In this document: piece after piece, positions 45,719-54,063 of the stretch
How positions within the stretch are numbered: position 1 is the stretch's first letter
How the letters are laid out: the number at the start of each line of letters is the position of its first letter
Source of the DNA: Renibacterium sp.
GTDB taxonomy: Bacteria > Actinomycetota > Actinomycetes > Actinomycetales > Micrococcaceae
Assembly: GCA_017419405.1 (NCBI GenBank)
Contig: JAFOLH010000013.1
Location: 1 to 64,000, forward strand
DNA: 64,000 bases
Reading direction: 5' to 3'
Notes under the pieces: generated by a model
What the model was told of the DNA's origin: nothing
Database searches by the model: none
Seen by the model: the letters and a program-made list of their open reading frames with translations, nothing else
Made by a program: the position numbers and the translations under genes

Positions 45719-46756
45719 ATGTCAGTGAGCAGTCAGGAGCTCCGTCCGCGAGGGCGGCGCAGCGCGGCGCAGCCACTTTCCGAAACGGCACCGTTCGCCG
45801 CGGCCGAGGCGGTGACCGCACCCGTCGCGCAGGTTCCCAAGACTCCGTTCCAGACGACGGCAAGCGCTTCCGGGCTCCGCCCCCGGGACGCTGCCCGGCG
45901 GGCCCGCTTGGGCGCGATCACGCCGGAAGCCGGCAGCCGTCCGGCACCGGTGATCCCGCCGGCACCGGCCACCGCACCGGCGTCGAAGTCCAACCGATCC
46001 CTTGCCACGCCCAGCGTGGCTGCCCAGGAGTTGAATCGGGCAGCAGCGCGCCGGGTCCGACGCCGGGCGGCCGTCCCGGCGTCCCGGCCCGGTCTGCGTT
46101 CGGCCAAAACCGCGCAACGCGGCGGCATCGCCCTGGCCGCAGCCGGTTTGGCGCTGGCGTTCGTGGCGCCGAGCACGGTGGGAACCGCGCCGGCCACGGT
46201 GCCGGTGGCCGACGGCGTTCCGCTGAGTTCCGCGCCGATCAGCGCCGCGGCGGATGCGGTCCTGGACTTCAGCGAAACCAAAACCACGAGCAAGGCGGAT
46301 CCGGACGGCAAACTGCGTCAGCTGCTTTCCGCCTCGGCCAGCAAAGTGGCGCCGGCTGCCGCCAAGGGAACGCTGTCCGCGCCTCTCGCGTCGATGACCG
46401 TCGTCTCGCCGTTCGGGTACCGGGTCAGTCCGCTGACCGGCGCCAGCGGGGAATTGCACACCGGCCAGGATCTGGTCGCCGCATGCAGCACCCAGGCTTA
46501 CGCCGCTGCCGGCGGCACCGTGACTTTCGCCAGCTGGGATCCCTTCGGCGGTGGCAACCGGGTGGTGATCGACCATGGGAACGGGCTGTCCACGACCTAC
46601 AACCACAATTCGTCCTTGCAGGTGAAGGTGGGCCAGAAAGTCAGTCGCGGCGATGTGGTCTCGCTGACCGGAACCACGGGCAACTCGACCGGCTGCCACC
46701 TGCACTTCGAGGTCATGGTCAATGACAAGACCGTAGACCCGCAAGGCTGGCTCTGA
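45719..46756 (+). CDS. M23 family peptidoglycan metallopeptidase
   Basis: A 345-residue protein with a lysostaphin-type M23 domain at about 230-345; zinc ligands His247 and Asp251 (HTGQD) and His329 (HLHFEV). Before it lies a single membrane helix at about 134-152 and a long, Arg/Ala/Pro-rich N-terminus of about 130 residues that should be cytoplasmic. It cleaves peptide bridges in the cell wall. GAGAGGA precedes the ATG. It is controlled by the c-di-AMP riboswitch just upstream. Confidence 0.88.
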   Translation: MSVSSQELRPRGRRSAAQPLSETAPFAAAEAVTAPVAQVPKTPFQTTASASGLRPRDAARRARLGAITPEAGSRPAPVIPPAPATAPASKSNRSLATPSVAAQELNRAAARRVRRRAAVPASRPGLRSAKTAQRGGIALAAAGLALAFVAPSTVGTAPATVPVADGVPLSSAPISAAADAVLDFSETKTTSKADPDGKLRQLLSASASKVAPAAAKGTLSAPLASMTVVSPFGYRVSPLTGASGELHTGQDLVAACSTQAYAAAGGTVTFASWDPFGGGNRVVIDHGNGLSTTYNHNSSLQVKVGQKVSRGDVVSLTGTTGNSTGCHLHFEVMVNDKTVDPQGWL

Positions 46757-46983
46757 GCAGCTGCTCCCTTGGCCGGCCGCATGCCGGGCGGATTTGCGCT
46801 GCCCACTGTACTAAATAACGATAGGTCACGAAATCATCCCGTGGAATGAAATTTCCGTAACCGGAATGTGACATTCGATGGAAACTGCTGTAGCGTCTTA
46901 TCTGCACCGGCGTTTCCAGAAGCTGGTGTCCTCGAGCAGATTGCCTAGCTCTGCCACCGCTCGAGGTCCGTTCGCAACATTCG

Positions 46984-47116
46984 TCTGGCAGAGGCGGGGG
47001 AACCACATGCGGGCTTCTTAGGAAGTCCTTGGGGTGAAGTCGCAGATGCTCCGGAAGGAGCTGATGCGGCCGGGTGACTCCCATCCGAATCCGACAGCTT
47101 ACCTCGCAGGCTTTGG
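46984..47116 (+). promoter_or_regulatory. c-di-AMP riboswitch (second copy)
   Basis: Same elements as the first: GGCGGGGGAACC (46993-47004), CCTTGGGGTGAAG (47027-47039), GGGTGACTCCCATCCGAATCC (47072-47092) and GACAGCTTACCTCGC (47093-47107). Boundaries are approximate because the P1 stem is less clear. It stands just ahead of the NlpC/P60 gene. Confidence 0.88.
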
Positions 47117-47128
47117 GAGAGGCTAAAC

Positions 47129-47863
47129 GTGTCGTCTAAGACGTCTATCGGTCGCCATCGCGCGGCCAACGTCAGCACTAATCCGCTGACTGCAGTTTCA
47201 AAAGCAGTAGCGTCCAATGCGGGCAGCTTCGGCCGTCAGGCCGCAGTAGTAGTGGTTGCCACCGGGCTCGTGACCAGCCTGGGTTTGCCGGCTGAAGCCG
47301 CAGACACCGGTCGGGCCTCTGCGGAGAACGCCAGTAGCAGCCTCAAGATCGCCGCGCAGACGGTCACCGCAGCAGCAGACGCCACCGTAGTCTTCGACCG
47401 TCCGGCCACGAGCTCTACGCCGAAGCCGGCGATCAGCACGCGGACCGCAGTGCAGTCGGACCGGGTTGCCACCACCACGGCCACGGCGGAGAAGCCCGTT
47501 GCCACGGAAGCCGCTGATGTCCAGGCAGGTGCCGGCCTTGCTGCCGTCGTCGCTTATGCACTGAGCGGAAAAGGCAAGCCCTACGTCTGGGGCGGCACCA
47601 CACCCAACGGCTGGGATTGCTCGGGCTTCACCGGTTGGGCCTATGCCCAGGCCGGGATCTCGTTGCCGCGGACCAACCAGTGGAATGTGATGAAGCAGAC
47701 TTCCACCCCGCAGCCGGGCGACTTGGTGGTGCAGAACGGCGGGAGCCATGTTGCCATTTACCTGGGCAACGGCATGGAGATCGGCGCACTCAACCCGTCG
47801 CAGGGCACCTTGATCACCTCGGTCGCCGAAGTCGGATCTTCGGTTTTCTACACGCTGCGCTAA
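47129..47863 (+). CDS. NlpC/P60 cell-wall hydrolase
   Basis: A 244-residue secreted protein: hydrophobic segment at about 36-57 as signal/anchor (ending LPAEA), a Thr/Ala-rich linker to about 135, then an NlpC/P60 domain with catalytic Cys164 (WDCSGF) and His207 (GSHVAIY). It cleaves gamma-D-Glu-diaminoacid or similar peptidoglycan bonds. GAGAGG precedes GTG 47129. It is preceded by the second c-di-AMP riboswitch. Confidence 0.9.
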   Translation: MSSKTSIGRHRAANVSTNPLTAVSKAVASNAGSFGRQAAVVVVATGLVTSLGLPAEAADTGRASAENASSSLKIAAQTVTAAADATVVFDRPATSSTPKPAISTRTAVQSDRVATTTATAEKPVATEAADVQAGAGLAAVVAYALSGKGKPYVWGGTTPNGWDCSGFTGWAYAQAGISLPRTNQWNVMKQTSTPQPGDLVVQNGGSHVAIYLGNGMEIGALNPSQGTLITSVAEVGSSVFYTLR

Positions 47864-47949
47864 CCGCAAAACTTCAGCACGGGGCCGGCGACCCGCTACG
47901 ACAACCGCCGGGAAGTACCAAAACTGAGTAAATTGAAAGAGGAAACTCA

Positions 47950-48714
47950 ATGGGCAGTCGAGTAGGAATTGCGCGGCACCGCGCGGACACCAAAACCAAC
48001 TCCATCGCAGTGATCGCGAAAGCGGTCAGCGAAAACGCAGGTGGAGTCGGTCGCCAGGCCGCTGTCATCGCCGCCGCTTCCGGCTTGGTCCTGACCACCG
48101 GTATCGCCGCGAACGCGGCCGAGCCGACCGTCGGCCAGCGCGAGTCGGCTCCGACCACGCTCAACATCGCGACGGCTCCGGCGGTCACCGCCTCGGCTGC
48201 GGTTCAGATCGCGTTCGAAAGCCCCACGGTTTCTTCGGCGCCCGCTCCGGTGAAGGTCAAGCAGACCGTGGCGCCGCGGAGCAACACCGCGAGCAAGGCT
48301 CCGGCCGCCGCCAGCCAGGCTGCACCGGCAGCCCCGGCGCCCAGCCAAGCTGCCCCGGCTAACGTCGCGGCGAGCGGTGCCGGCGCTGTGGTGGTTGCTT
48401 CGGCGCTCGCCCAGCTCGGCGTCACCCAGGACTGCACCGCGTTGGTGCGGACCGCCCTGCGGTCTGCCGGATTGCCGACCACCCCGATGGGCCCCTCGGC
48501 CTTCGCGTCTTTGGGCCGGGTCATCAGCGCCGCCGAAGCGCAGCCGGGCGACGTCGCCTACTACTCGAACAACGGCTACGGCGGACAGCACGTTGCCATC
48601 TACATCGGCAACGGCCAGGCCGTGCACGGTGGCTGGCTCGGCAACCAGACGGTTGTCGCCTCGGTCAACATCCCGACCGGCCCGCCGGACTACTACATCG
48701 CCATCGGACGCTAG
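47950..48714 (+). CDS. NlpC/P60-like secreted protein, paralogue
   Basis: A 254-residue paralogue of the preceding gene: N-terminal GIARHRADTKTNSIAVIAKAVSENAG mirrors its neighbour, then a signal segment (about 36-57), a Pro/Ala linker (about 95-140) and a short NlpC/P60-like domain with Cys162 (QDCTALV) and His214 (GQHVAIY). The catalytic-Cys context (TQDCTAL rather than WDCSGF) is diverged. GAAAGAGGA precedes ATG 47950. No terminator or riboswitch separates it from the previous gene, so it probably shares its control. Confidence 0.82.
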   Translation: MGSRVGIARHRADTKTNSIAVIAKAVSENAGGVGRQAAVIAAASGLVLTTGIAANAAEPTVGQRESAPTTLNIATAPAVTASAAVQIAFESPTVSSAPAPVKVKQTVAPRSNTASKAPAAASQAAPAAPAPSQAAPANVAASGAGAVVVASALAQLGVTQDCTALVRTALRSAGLPTTPMGPSAFASLGRVISAAEAQPGDVAYYSNNGYGGQHVAIYIGNGQAVHGGWLGNQTVVASVNIPTGPPDYYIAIGR

Positions 48715-48728
48715 TCCGCTTATTCCAT

Positions 48729-48764
48729 CAGCAGGCCCGCACCGGCAACGGTGCGGGCCTGCTG
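48729..48764 (+). terminator. Terminator after the NlpC/P60 genes
   Basis: A perfect 16-bp stem (48729-48744 with 48749-48764) with GCAA tetraloop, 14 bases after the stop of the second NlpC/P60 gene. No T-run follows. Confidence 0.8.
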
Positions 48765-48788
48765 GCGTTCGTGACCCTGCGCTGTTAA

Positions 48789-48868
48789 CCGCGAGATGCA
48801 TCTTTCCGCCCGAGGATGCATTTTTGGCTGCCAAATCGGCATCCTCGGGCTGAAGATGCATCTCGCGG
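48789..48868. repeat. 80-bp nested intergenic palindrome
   Basis: Three nested stems: outer 16 bp (48789-48804 with 48853-48868, perfect), middle 12 bp (GCCCGAGGATGC 48808-48819 with 48839-48850, perfect) and inner TTTGGC-T-GCCAAA (48823-48835). The whole folds as one cruciform-like hairpin. It follows the terminator of the NlpC genes and lies about 220 bases before the HNH gene. Confidence 0.8.
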
Positions 48869-49089
48869 GGATGGGTTTTCTGCTCCGGGCCTCCGATGCG
48901 CCGAGATCTGCACTCCGGTGAAGGTTGCCGCGGGGTGAATTCTTCCCGACACGTGGACCGTTCCGGACTGGGGATTCGCTCAAATGCGCGGGTTCGGCCT
49001 AGGCTTGGATTGAGTTCACGACCCGGAGCTGCGGCAGGGCAGCCGGCTCCGCCGAGAAGACTCCGGGTCAGCCTGAATGAGGAACGCAT
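48869..49089. other. Intergenic region before the HNH gene
   Basis: With the terminator and palindrome this makes a 375-base gap. In the last 220 bases I see no gene, only a possible promoter-like TAGGCT near 49005 and the leader of the HNH gene. Confidence 0.4.
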
Positions 49090-49587
49090 ATGCGAACCCT
49101 TGTGCTGAATGCTGGATACGAACCGCTGGCGGTAGTCACCTTCCGCCGGGCGCTGATCCTTGTGCTGGCCGGGAAGGCCTCGATCCTCGCGGAAGGCGAT
49201 GACCCGGTGATCGGACCGCAGGAAATCCTCAGCCGCCCTTCGGTGATTTTGCTCAATCGATACATCCGCCTGCCGTACGACCGGGAGTCACCGGTGAGCC
49301 GGCGCGGGGTGCTGCGCCGGGATGAACACCGATGCGCGTACTGCGGAAAGTCCGCCAGCACCATCGACCATGTACAGCCCAAGTCGCGCGGCGGTGCGGA
49401 CAGCTGGGAGAACTTGGTGGCCTGCTGCCTGCGCTGCAACAACCTCAAGGGCGACCATACCCCGGGCGAAATGGGCTGGCGGTTGCGCATTGTGCCCAAG
49501 CCTCCGCGCGGCGGGCATTGGCAGATCCGCGAGTTGGAGCGCCCGACGCCGGACTGGGATCCGTTCCTGAGTGAATCCGCTGCCTGA
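49090..49587 (+). CDS. HNH endonuclease
   Basis: A 165-residue protein with an N-terminal strand-helix region (MRTLVLNAGYEPLAVVTFRRAL) and a C-terminal HNH domain: zinc Cys pairs CAYC and CLRC, catalytic His in STIDHVQPKSRGG and Asn in NNLKGDHTP. It matches the family of genomic HNH proteins conserved in Actinobacteria outside of phages and restriction systems. DNA target unknown. AGGAA precedes ATG 49090. It overlaps the MobA-like gene by 17 bases. Confidence 0.87.
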   Translation: MRTLVLNAGYEPLAVVTFRRALILVLAGKASILAEGDDPVIGPQEILSRPSVILLNRYIRLPYDRESPVSRRGVLRRDEHRCAYCGKSASTIDHVQPKSRGGADSWENLVACCLRCNNLKGDHTPGEMGWRLRIVPKPPRGGHWQIRELERPTPDWDPFLSESAA

Positions 49588-50224
49588 ACGAACAGCCGTT
49601 GCAGAAGCGACCGCTCTGGTAGTGCTCGCCGGGGGCCGGGGCAGCAGGCTCGACGGCGAACTCAAACCGGCGCTGGAATACCGAGGGATGCCGCTGCTGA
49701 CTTCGGTGATCGCTGCCGTCTGGCGGATCGCCGACCGGCGACTGCCGACCGTCGTGGTCGGTGATCCCGGGCGATTGCAGCCATTGACTGGAAAGCTGCC
49801 GGGGGCGGCCGAAATTCGCTGGACCCGCGAAGACCCGGCGTTCGGCGGACCGGTGGCCGGCCTGCAGGCCGCACTGGAGCTGATCCAAGAGCCTTGGCTG
49901 CTCTTACTGGCTGCCGACCTCCCGGAGCCTGCGGCGGGGCTGCAGGCCCTGTTCCAGGCGGTTCCCGGGCCGGACGGCGGATTGCTGGTGGACGTCGCCG
50001 GACGGGAGCAACAGCTGTTCGGCCGCTATCGGGTCGCGCCGTTGCGCGACGCAGTGCAACGCGCGGGGTCCGGTACCGGTGCGCACCCGGGCAAGGGGCC
50101 GAGCTTGCGCAGCGTCATTGCTAGTCTGGAACTGGCCCGGATTCCTGCCCCGGAGCAGGCCACCGCGGACATCGACGACTGGGCTGACGCGGCCCGGTGG
50201 GGAATTGCGAAAGGAACACCATGA
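49571..50224 (+). CDS. MobA-like nucleotidyltransferase
   Basis: A 217-residue Rossmann-like protein with the MobA nucleotide-binding loop LAGGRGSRLDGELKPALEYRG and metal-binding Asp in LLAADLPEP. It probably adds a GMP or CMP to molybdopterin, forming MGD for the FdhF/YdeP oxidoreductase encoded nearby. GTG 49571 lies within the HNH gene. Next to DUF6457 and moeA on the same strand. Confidence 0.8.
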   Translation: MNPLPERTAVAEATALVVLAGGRGSRLDGELKPALEYRGMPLLTSVIAAVWRIADRRLPTVVVGDPGRLQPLTGKLPGAAEIRWTREDPAFGGPVAGLQAALELIQEPWLLLLAADLPEPAAGLQALFQAVPGPDGGLLVDVAGREQQLFGRYRVAPLRDAVQRAGSGTGAHPGKGPSLRSVIASLELARIPAPEQATADIDDWADAARWGIAKGTP

Positions 50225-50502
50225 ACCAAGCCGAGGTATTGGAAGCGTGGTGTGCCGAATTGCTGGCGCAGCTGGAGATCGCGGACACACCCGTCGACAT
50301 CGATGCGGTCTTGGCCTTGGCCGGCAAAGCCGCGCACACCGTGGTCCGGCCGGCGGCGCCGTTGACCACTTTCATCGCCGGTTACGCTGCGGGCCTGGCC
50401 GCCGGCAGCGGCCAGGCCACCGATGCGGTGTCCCTGAGCTCCGCGATCGCCGCCGCGAACCGGATCGTCGCCCGGAAGGCCGCTGCGGCACCTGATGCGT
50501 GA
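50221..50502 (+). CDS. DUF6457 protein
   Basis: A 93-residue helical protein (MNQAEVLEAWCAELLAQLEI; TTFIAGYAAGLAAGSG) of the DUF6457 type found in actinobacterial molybdopterin clusters. It overlaps the MobA-like gene by four bases (ATGA) and moeA by eight. Function unknown; the context suggests molybdenum-cofactor handling. Confidence 0.75.
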   Translation: MNQAEVLEAWCAELLAQLEIADTPVDIDAVLALAGKAAHTVVRPAAPLTTFIAGYAAGLAAGSGQATDAVSLSSAIAAANRIVARKAAAAPDA

Positions 50503-51679
50503 GCACCGGATCCGGCACAGCTGGGCGGAAGCCCGGCAAACAGCCTTCGACGCCGCCGAACCGGTGCCTGAAACGGCATTGCCGCTCGGTCCGGATCTGT
50601 GCGGGCGGAGGCTCGCCGAACCGGTAGTCGCTTTGCAGGACATTCCGCATTTCGACTCCGCGGCGATGGACGGTTGGGCGGTCAACGGCTCGGCGCCCTG
50701 GATTTTCGTTTCCCCGGGTGAACGGCTGTACCCCGGGCAGGCCAGCGACATCCTCACCGGGGGCTTGGTCCCGCCCGGCGCGAAGGCGGTATTGCGCAGC
50801 GAAAGCGGGCGGGTGTCCGCGGACGCCGAAGGGCTGCCGGTGCTGCAGCTCAGTTCCGAGGCCAAGCCGGGCGAACCCAGGACCGGGCAGCATATCCGGC
50901 CGAGCGGCAAGGAGGCCGTCGCCGGGGAGCAGCTGCTGGCCGCCGGAACCATCCTGAACCCGGTCCGGCTTGCCCTCGCGGCGCTGTCCGGTGCCGACTC
51001 GCTCAGCGTCGCCGGACGGGCCCGGGTCCGGCTGCTGTTCACCGGCGACGAAGTGGTCGATTCGGGTATCCCGGGTCCGGGTCGGGTCCGGGACGTGTTC
51101 GCTCCCCAGCTTTCCGCAGCGGTGCTGGCGCTGGGCGCGGAGGTGGTCGGCGAGGCGAGGCTGCCGGATCGGCTGCCGGAAACTGTCGCCGCGCTTTCCG
51201 CGACGGACGCCGATGTCTTCATCAGCACCGGCGGTACCGGGCGTTCCGCGGCCGACCAAGTCCGCCGGGCGATCGACGAACTCGGCGCGGACTTGGTGAT
51301 CGACGGCGTCGCCATGCGACCGGGCGGGCCGGTGTTCTTGGCCAGATTGCCCGGCGGCAGGTTCCTGGTCGGCTTGCCGGGAAATCCTTTGGCCGCATTC
51401 ATGGCTCTGGCCACGGTAGCGCAGCCGCTGCTCGCCGGGTTGGCCGGGTTGCCCCGCCCGGCCGCGATCGAGGTGCTTTCCGGGGCAGCCCACGAACCGG
51501 ACCCCGGCCGGAGCCGATTGCTGCCGTACCGGGATTTCTATGGTTTGGCCTCACCGGTGGCGAAGACCGAATCCGCCATGCTGCACGGTTTGGCGCAGGC
51601 CGAAGGCGTCCTGGTGGTTCCGCCGCACGGGGTCAAACTGGGCGAAGCGGTTCCTGCGTTCAGCTTTCCCTGGAACTAG
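50495..51679 (+). CDS. moeA: Molybdopterin molybdenumtransferase
   Basis: A 394-residue MoeA. Motifs include PHFDSAAMDGWAV, DILTGGLVPPGA and the nucleotide-binding-like STGGTGRSAADQV, and GLPGNPLAAFM near the C-terminus. It inserts molybdate into adenylated molybdopterin. It overlaps the DUF6457 gene at its start and the convergent oxidoreductase by four bases at its end. No mogA is present nearby, so adenylation must be encoded elsewhere. Confidence 0.9.
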   Translation: MREHRIRHSWAEARQTAFDAAEPVPETALPLGPDLCGRRLAEPVVALQDIPHFDSAAMDGWAVNGSAPWIFVSPGERLYPGQASDILTGGLVPPGAKAVLRSESGRVSADAEGLPVLQLSSEAKPGEPRTGQHIRPSGKEAVAGEQLLAAGTILNPVRLALAALSGADSLSVAGRARVRLLFTGDEVVDSGIPGPGRVRDVFAPQLSAAVLALGAEVVGEARLPDRLPETVAALSATDADVFISTGGTGRSAADQVRRAIDELGADLVIDGVAMRPGGPVFLARLPGGRFLVGLPGNPLAAFMALATVAQPLLAGLAGLPRPAAIEVLSGAAHEPDPGRSRLLPYRDFYGLASPVAKTESAMLHGLAQAEGVLVVPPHGVKLGEAVPAFSFPWN

Positions 51680-54030
51680 CCGGCAGCGACCGGAGTCCTG
51701 GCTGCCAACCGGATGATCACTGATTTCGAGGTCGGCGTGCCGCTCACGTCCGCGGTGGATTCCAGCGGCACCAGGACGTTGGTTTCCGGATAGTAGGCTG
51801 CCGCGCAGCCCACCGGCGTCGGGTAGGCGACCAGGCGGAATTCCTCGGCACGGCGCTCCGTGCAGACTCCGGTCTTCGGATCAGTCCATTCGGAGACCAG
51901 GTCTACCGCATCGCCCTCGGCGAAGCCCAGGGTGTCCAGGTCGACCTCGTTGATGAAGAGCACCCGACGGCCGCCGTAGATGCCGCGGTAGCGATCGTCC
52001 TTGCCGTAGATCGTGGTGTTGTACTGGTCGTGCGAACGCAGGGTCTGCAACAACAGGCGCCCGGCCGGGATCTCCGGGAATTCCAGCTCGTTCCCGGTGA
52101 ACACGGCCTTCCCGCTGGGCGTTGCGAATCGCCGCCCGTCGCGCGGGCCGTGCGGGAGCACGAAGCCGCCCGGCCGCTCGATTTTCGCCTCGTAGTCCGA
52201 AAACCCGGGTACCACGGCGGCGATGTGTTTCCGGATCCGGGTGTAGTCCCCGCTCAAAGCCGCCCAGTCCGCCACCGGGGTGTTCGGCAACCGGGCGCCG
52301 TCGTCGTCCTGGAACATGGTTTGCGCGAGCCGGGCGATGATCGCCACTTCGGAAAGCAATTGCTCCGAGGCCGGGGCGAGCCGTCCGCGCGAGGCGTGCA
52401 CCGCACTCATCGAATCCTCCACGGTGACCTTCTGGTCTCCGCCGGATTGCCGGTCCCGCTCGGTCCGGCCCAGGGTGGGCAAAATCAGTGCCCGGCTTCC
52501 GGTGACCAGATGGGAGCGGTTGAGCTTCGTGGACACCTGCACGGTCAGCGCGATCCTGCGCAGTGCCGCTTCGGTGCGGTCGGTATCCGGGGCGGCCCGG
52601 ACGAAATTGCCGCCCATGCCCATGAAAACCCGGGCTTTCCCTTGTTCCATGGCGTGGATTGCCGCGACGGTGTCGAAGCCGTGTTTCCGCGGCGAGGCGA
52701 AATCGAACTCCGCGTCGAGCGCGTCGTGGAACGATTCCGGCATCTTCTCGAAGATCCCCATGGTGCGGTCGCCTTGCACATTGGAGTGTCCGCGCACCGG
52801 GCAGACGCCGGCGCCGGTCTTGCCGATATTGCCTTGCAAAAGCAGCAGATTGACCACATCGCGCAGGGTGGCGACCGAGTGTTTGTGCTGGGTCAGGCCC
52901 ATCGCCCAACAGACGATCGTCCGGTCGGAGGCGATCAGATCGGCGGCAAGCGAGCGAATCTGCTCTTCGGTCAGGCCGGTGGCTGCCAAAACGGTGGCCA
53001 AGTCCAGATCCGCCACCGCCGCTGAATAGTCCGCAAAACCGGTGGTGTGCTGTTCGATGAACCCGTGGTCCAGGACCTCGCGGCCGGCAGCCTCGGCTTC
53101 CAGCAGCAGCTTGCCCAAGAACTGGAACAGCGCTTGGTCGCCGCCGATCCGGATTTGCAGGAACTCGTCCGCGATTTCGGTCCCGTCGCCCAGCACGCCG
53201 CTGATGTTCTGCGGGTTTTTGAACCGCAGCAGACCGGCTTCGGGCAGCGGATTGATCGCAATGATCCGGGCACCGTTGCGCTTCGCCTTCTCCAGGGCGG
53301 AGAGCATCCGCGGATGGTTGGTGCCTGGATTCTGGCCGGCGATCAAAAGCAATTTCGCCTCGTGGATGTCCTCCAGCGACACCGATCCTTTGCCGATGCC
53401 GATGGTCTGCCCGAGCGCCGAGCCGGAGGACTCGTGGCACATGTTCGAGCAATCCGGAAGATTGTTGCTGCCCAGGCCGCGGACCAGCAATTGGTAGAGG
53501 AAAGCGGCTTCGTTGCTGGTTCGGCCGGAGGTGTAGAAAATCGCCTGTTCCGGCGAGTCCATGGCCTGCAGCTCGGACTTGATCAGGGCGAAGGCCTCAG
53601 CCCATTCGATCGGCCGGTAATGCCGTTCCGGGTCCGCTGCGCCGACGTCGTCGAGCAGCATCGGGTGGGTCAGCCGGCCTTGCTGGCCGAGCCAGTAATC
53701 ATCGCGCTCGAGCAGATCGGCAATCGAATGCTCGGCGAAGAACTCCGGCGAAACCCGCCGCCTGGTGGCTTCTTCGGCTACTGCTTTGGCCCCGTTTTCG
53801 CAGAATTCGGCGAGGTGCCGCTTGTCTGCTTCCGGCCAAGCGCAACCGGGGCAATCGAAGCCGTCTTTCTGGTTCAACCGCAACAGCGTCTCAGCGGTGC
53901 GGATCGGCCCCATTTGCTTCAGCGCGATCTCCATCGCGTGCAGCACCCCCGGAACGCCGGCGGCCTTGGTTTTGGGTTCGCCGACCTTCAGGTCAGCTTC
54001 GTTGATGCCTTCATCGGGAGCGTTGCTCAT
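51676..54030 (-). CDS. FdhF/YdeP family molybdopterin oxidoreductase
   Basis: A 784-residue molybdopterin-dependent oxidoreductase: N-terminal region with GFDCPGCAWPEAD, the molybdopterin domains (LPDCSNMCHESSGSALGQTIGIGKGSVSL at about 190-220; WAMGLTQHKHSVATLRDVVNLLLLQGNIGKTGAGVCPVRGHSNVQGDRTMG at about 370-420) and the C-terminal MoCo-binding barrel (about 670-784). No [4Fe-4S] four-Cys motif of true formate dehydrogenase is seen, matching the YdeP class, whose electron partner and substrate are unclear. It is between moeA and fdhD, which are dedicated to such enzymes. Confidence 0.87.
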   Translation of the reverse strand: MSNAPDEGINEADLKVGEPKTKAAGVPGVLHAMEIALKQMGPIRTAETLLRLNQKDGFDCPGCAWPEADKRHLAEFCENGAKAVAEEATRRRVSPEFFAEHSIADLLERDDYWLGQQGRLTHPMLLDDVGAADPERHYRPIEWAEAFALIKSELQAMDSPEQAIFYTSGRTSNEAAFLYQLLVRGLGSNNLPDCSNMCHESSGSALGQTIGIGKGSVSLEDIHEAKLLLIAGQNPGTNHPRMLSALEKAKRNGARIIAINPLPEAGLLRFKNPQNISGVLGDGTEIADEFLQIRIGGDQALFQFLGKLLLEAEAAGREVLDHGFIEQHTTGFADYSAAVADLDLATVLAATGLTEEQIRSLAADLIASDRTIVCWAMGLTQHKHSVATLRDVVNLLLLQGNIGKTGAGVCPVRGHSNVQGDRTMGIFEKMPESFHDALDAEFDFASPRKHGFDTVAAIHAMEQGKARVFMGMGGNFVRAAPDTDRTEAALRRIALTVQVSTKLNRSHLVTGSRALILPTLGRTERDRQSGGDQKVTVEDSMSAVHASRGRLAPASEQLLSEVAIIARLAQTMFQDDDGARLPNTPVADWAALSGDYTRIRKHIAAVVPGFSDYEAKIERPGGFVLPHGPRDGRRFATPSGKAVFTGNELEFPEIPAGRLLLQTLRSHDQYNTTIYGKDDRYRGIYGGRRVLFINEVDLDTLGFAEGDAVDLVSEWTDPKTGVCTERRAEEFRLVAYPTPVGCAAAYYPETNVLVPLESTADVSGTPTSKSVIIRLAARTPVAAG

Positions 54031-54063
54031 ACCCCATAGTAAGCGTGGGCCTAGGCTTGAGGC

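Noticed and set aside
46409-46756. Leftward and rightward alternative frames over the M23 gene
   Set aside because: They lack domains; the M23 zinc ligands and the riboswitch-linked start fix the correct frame.
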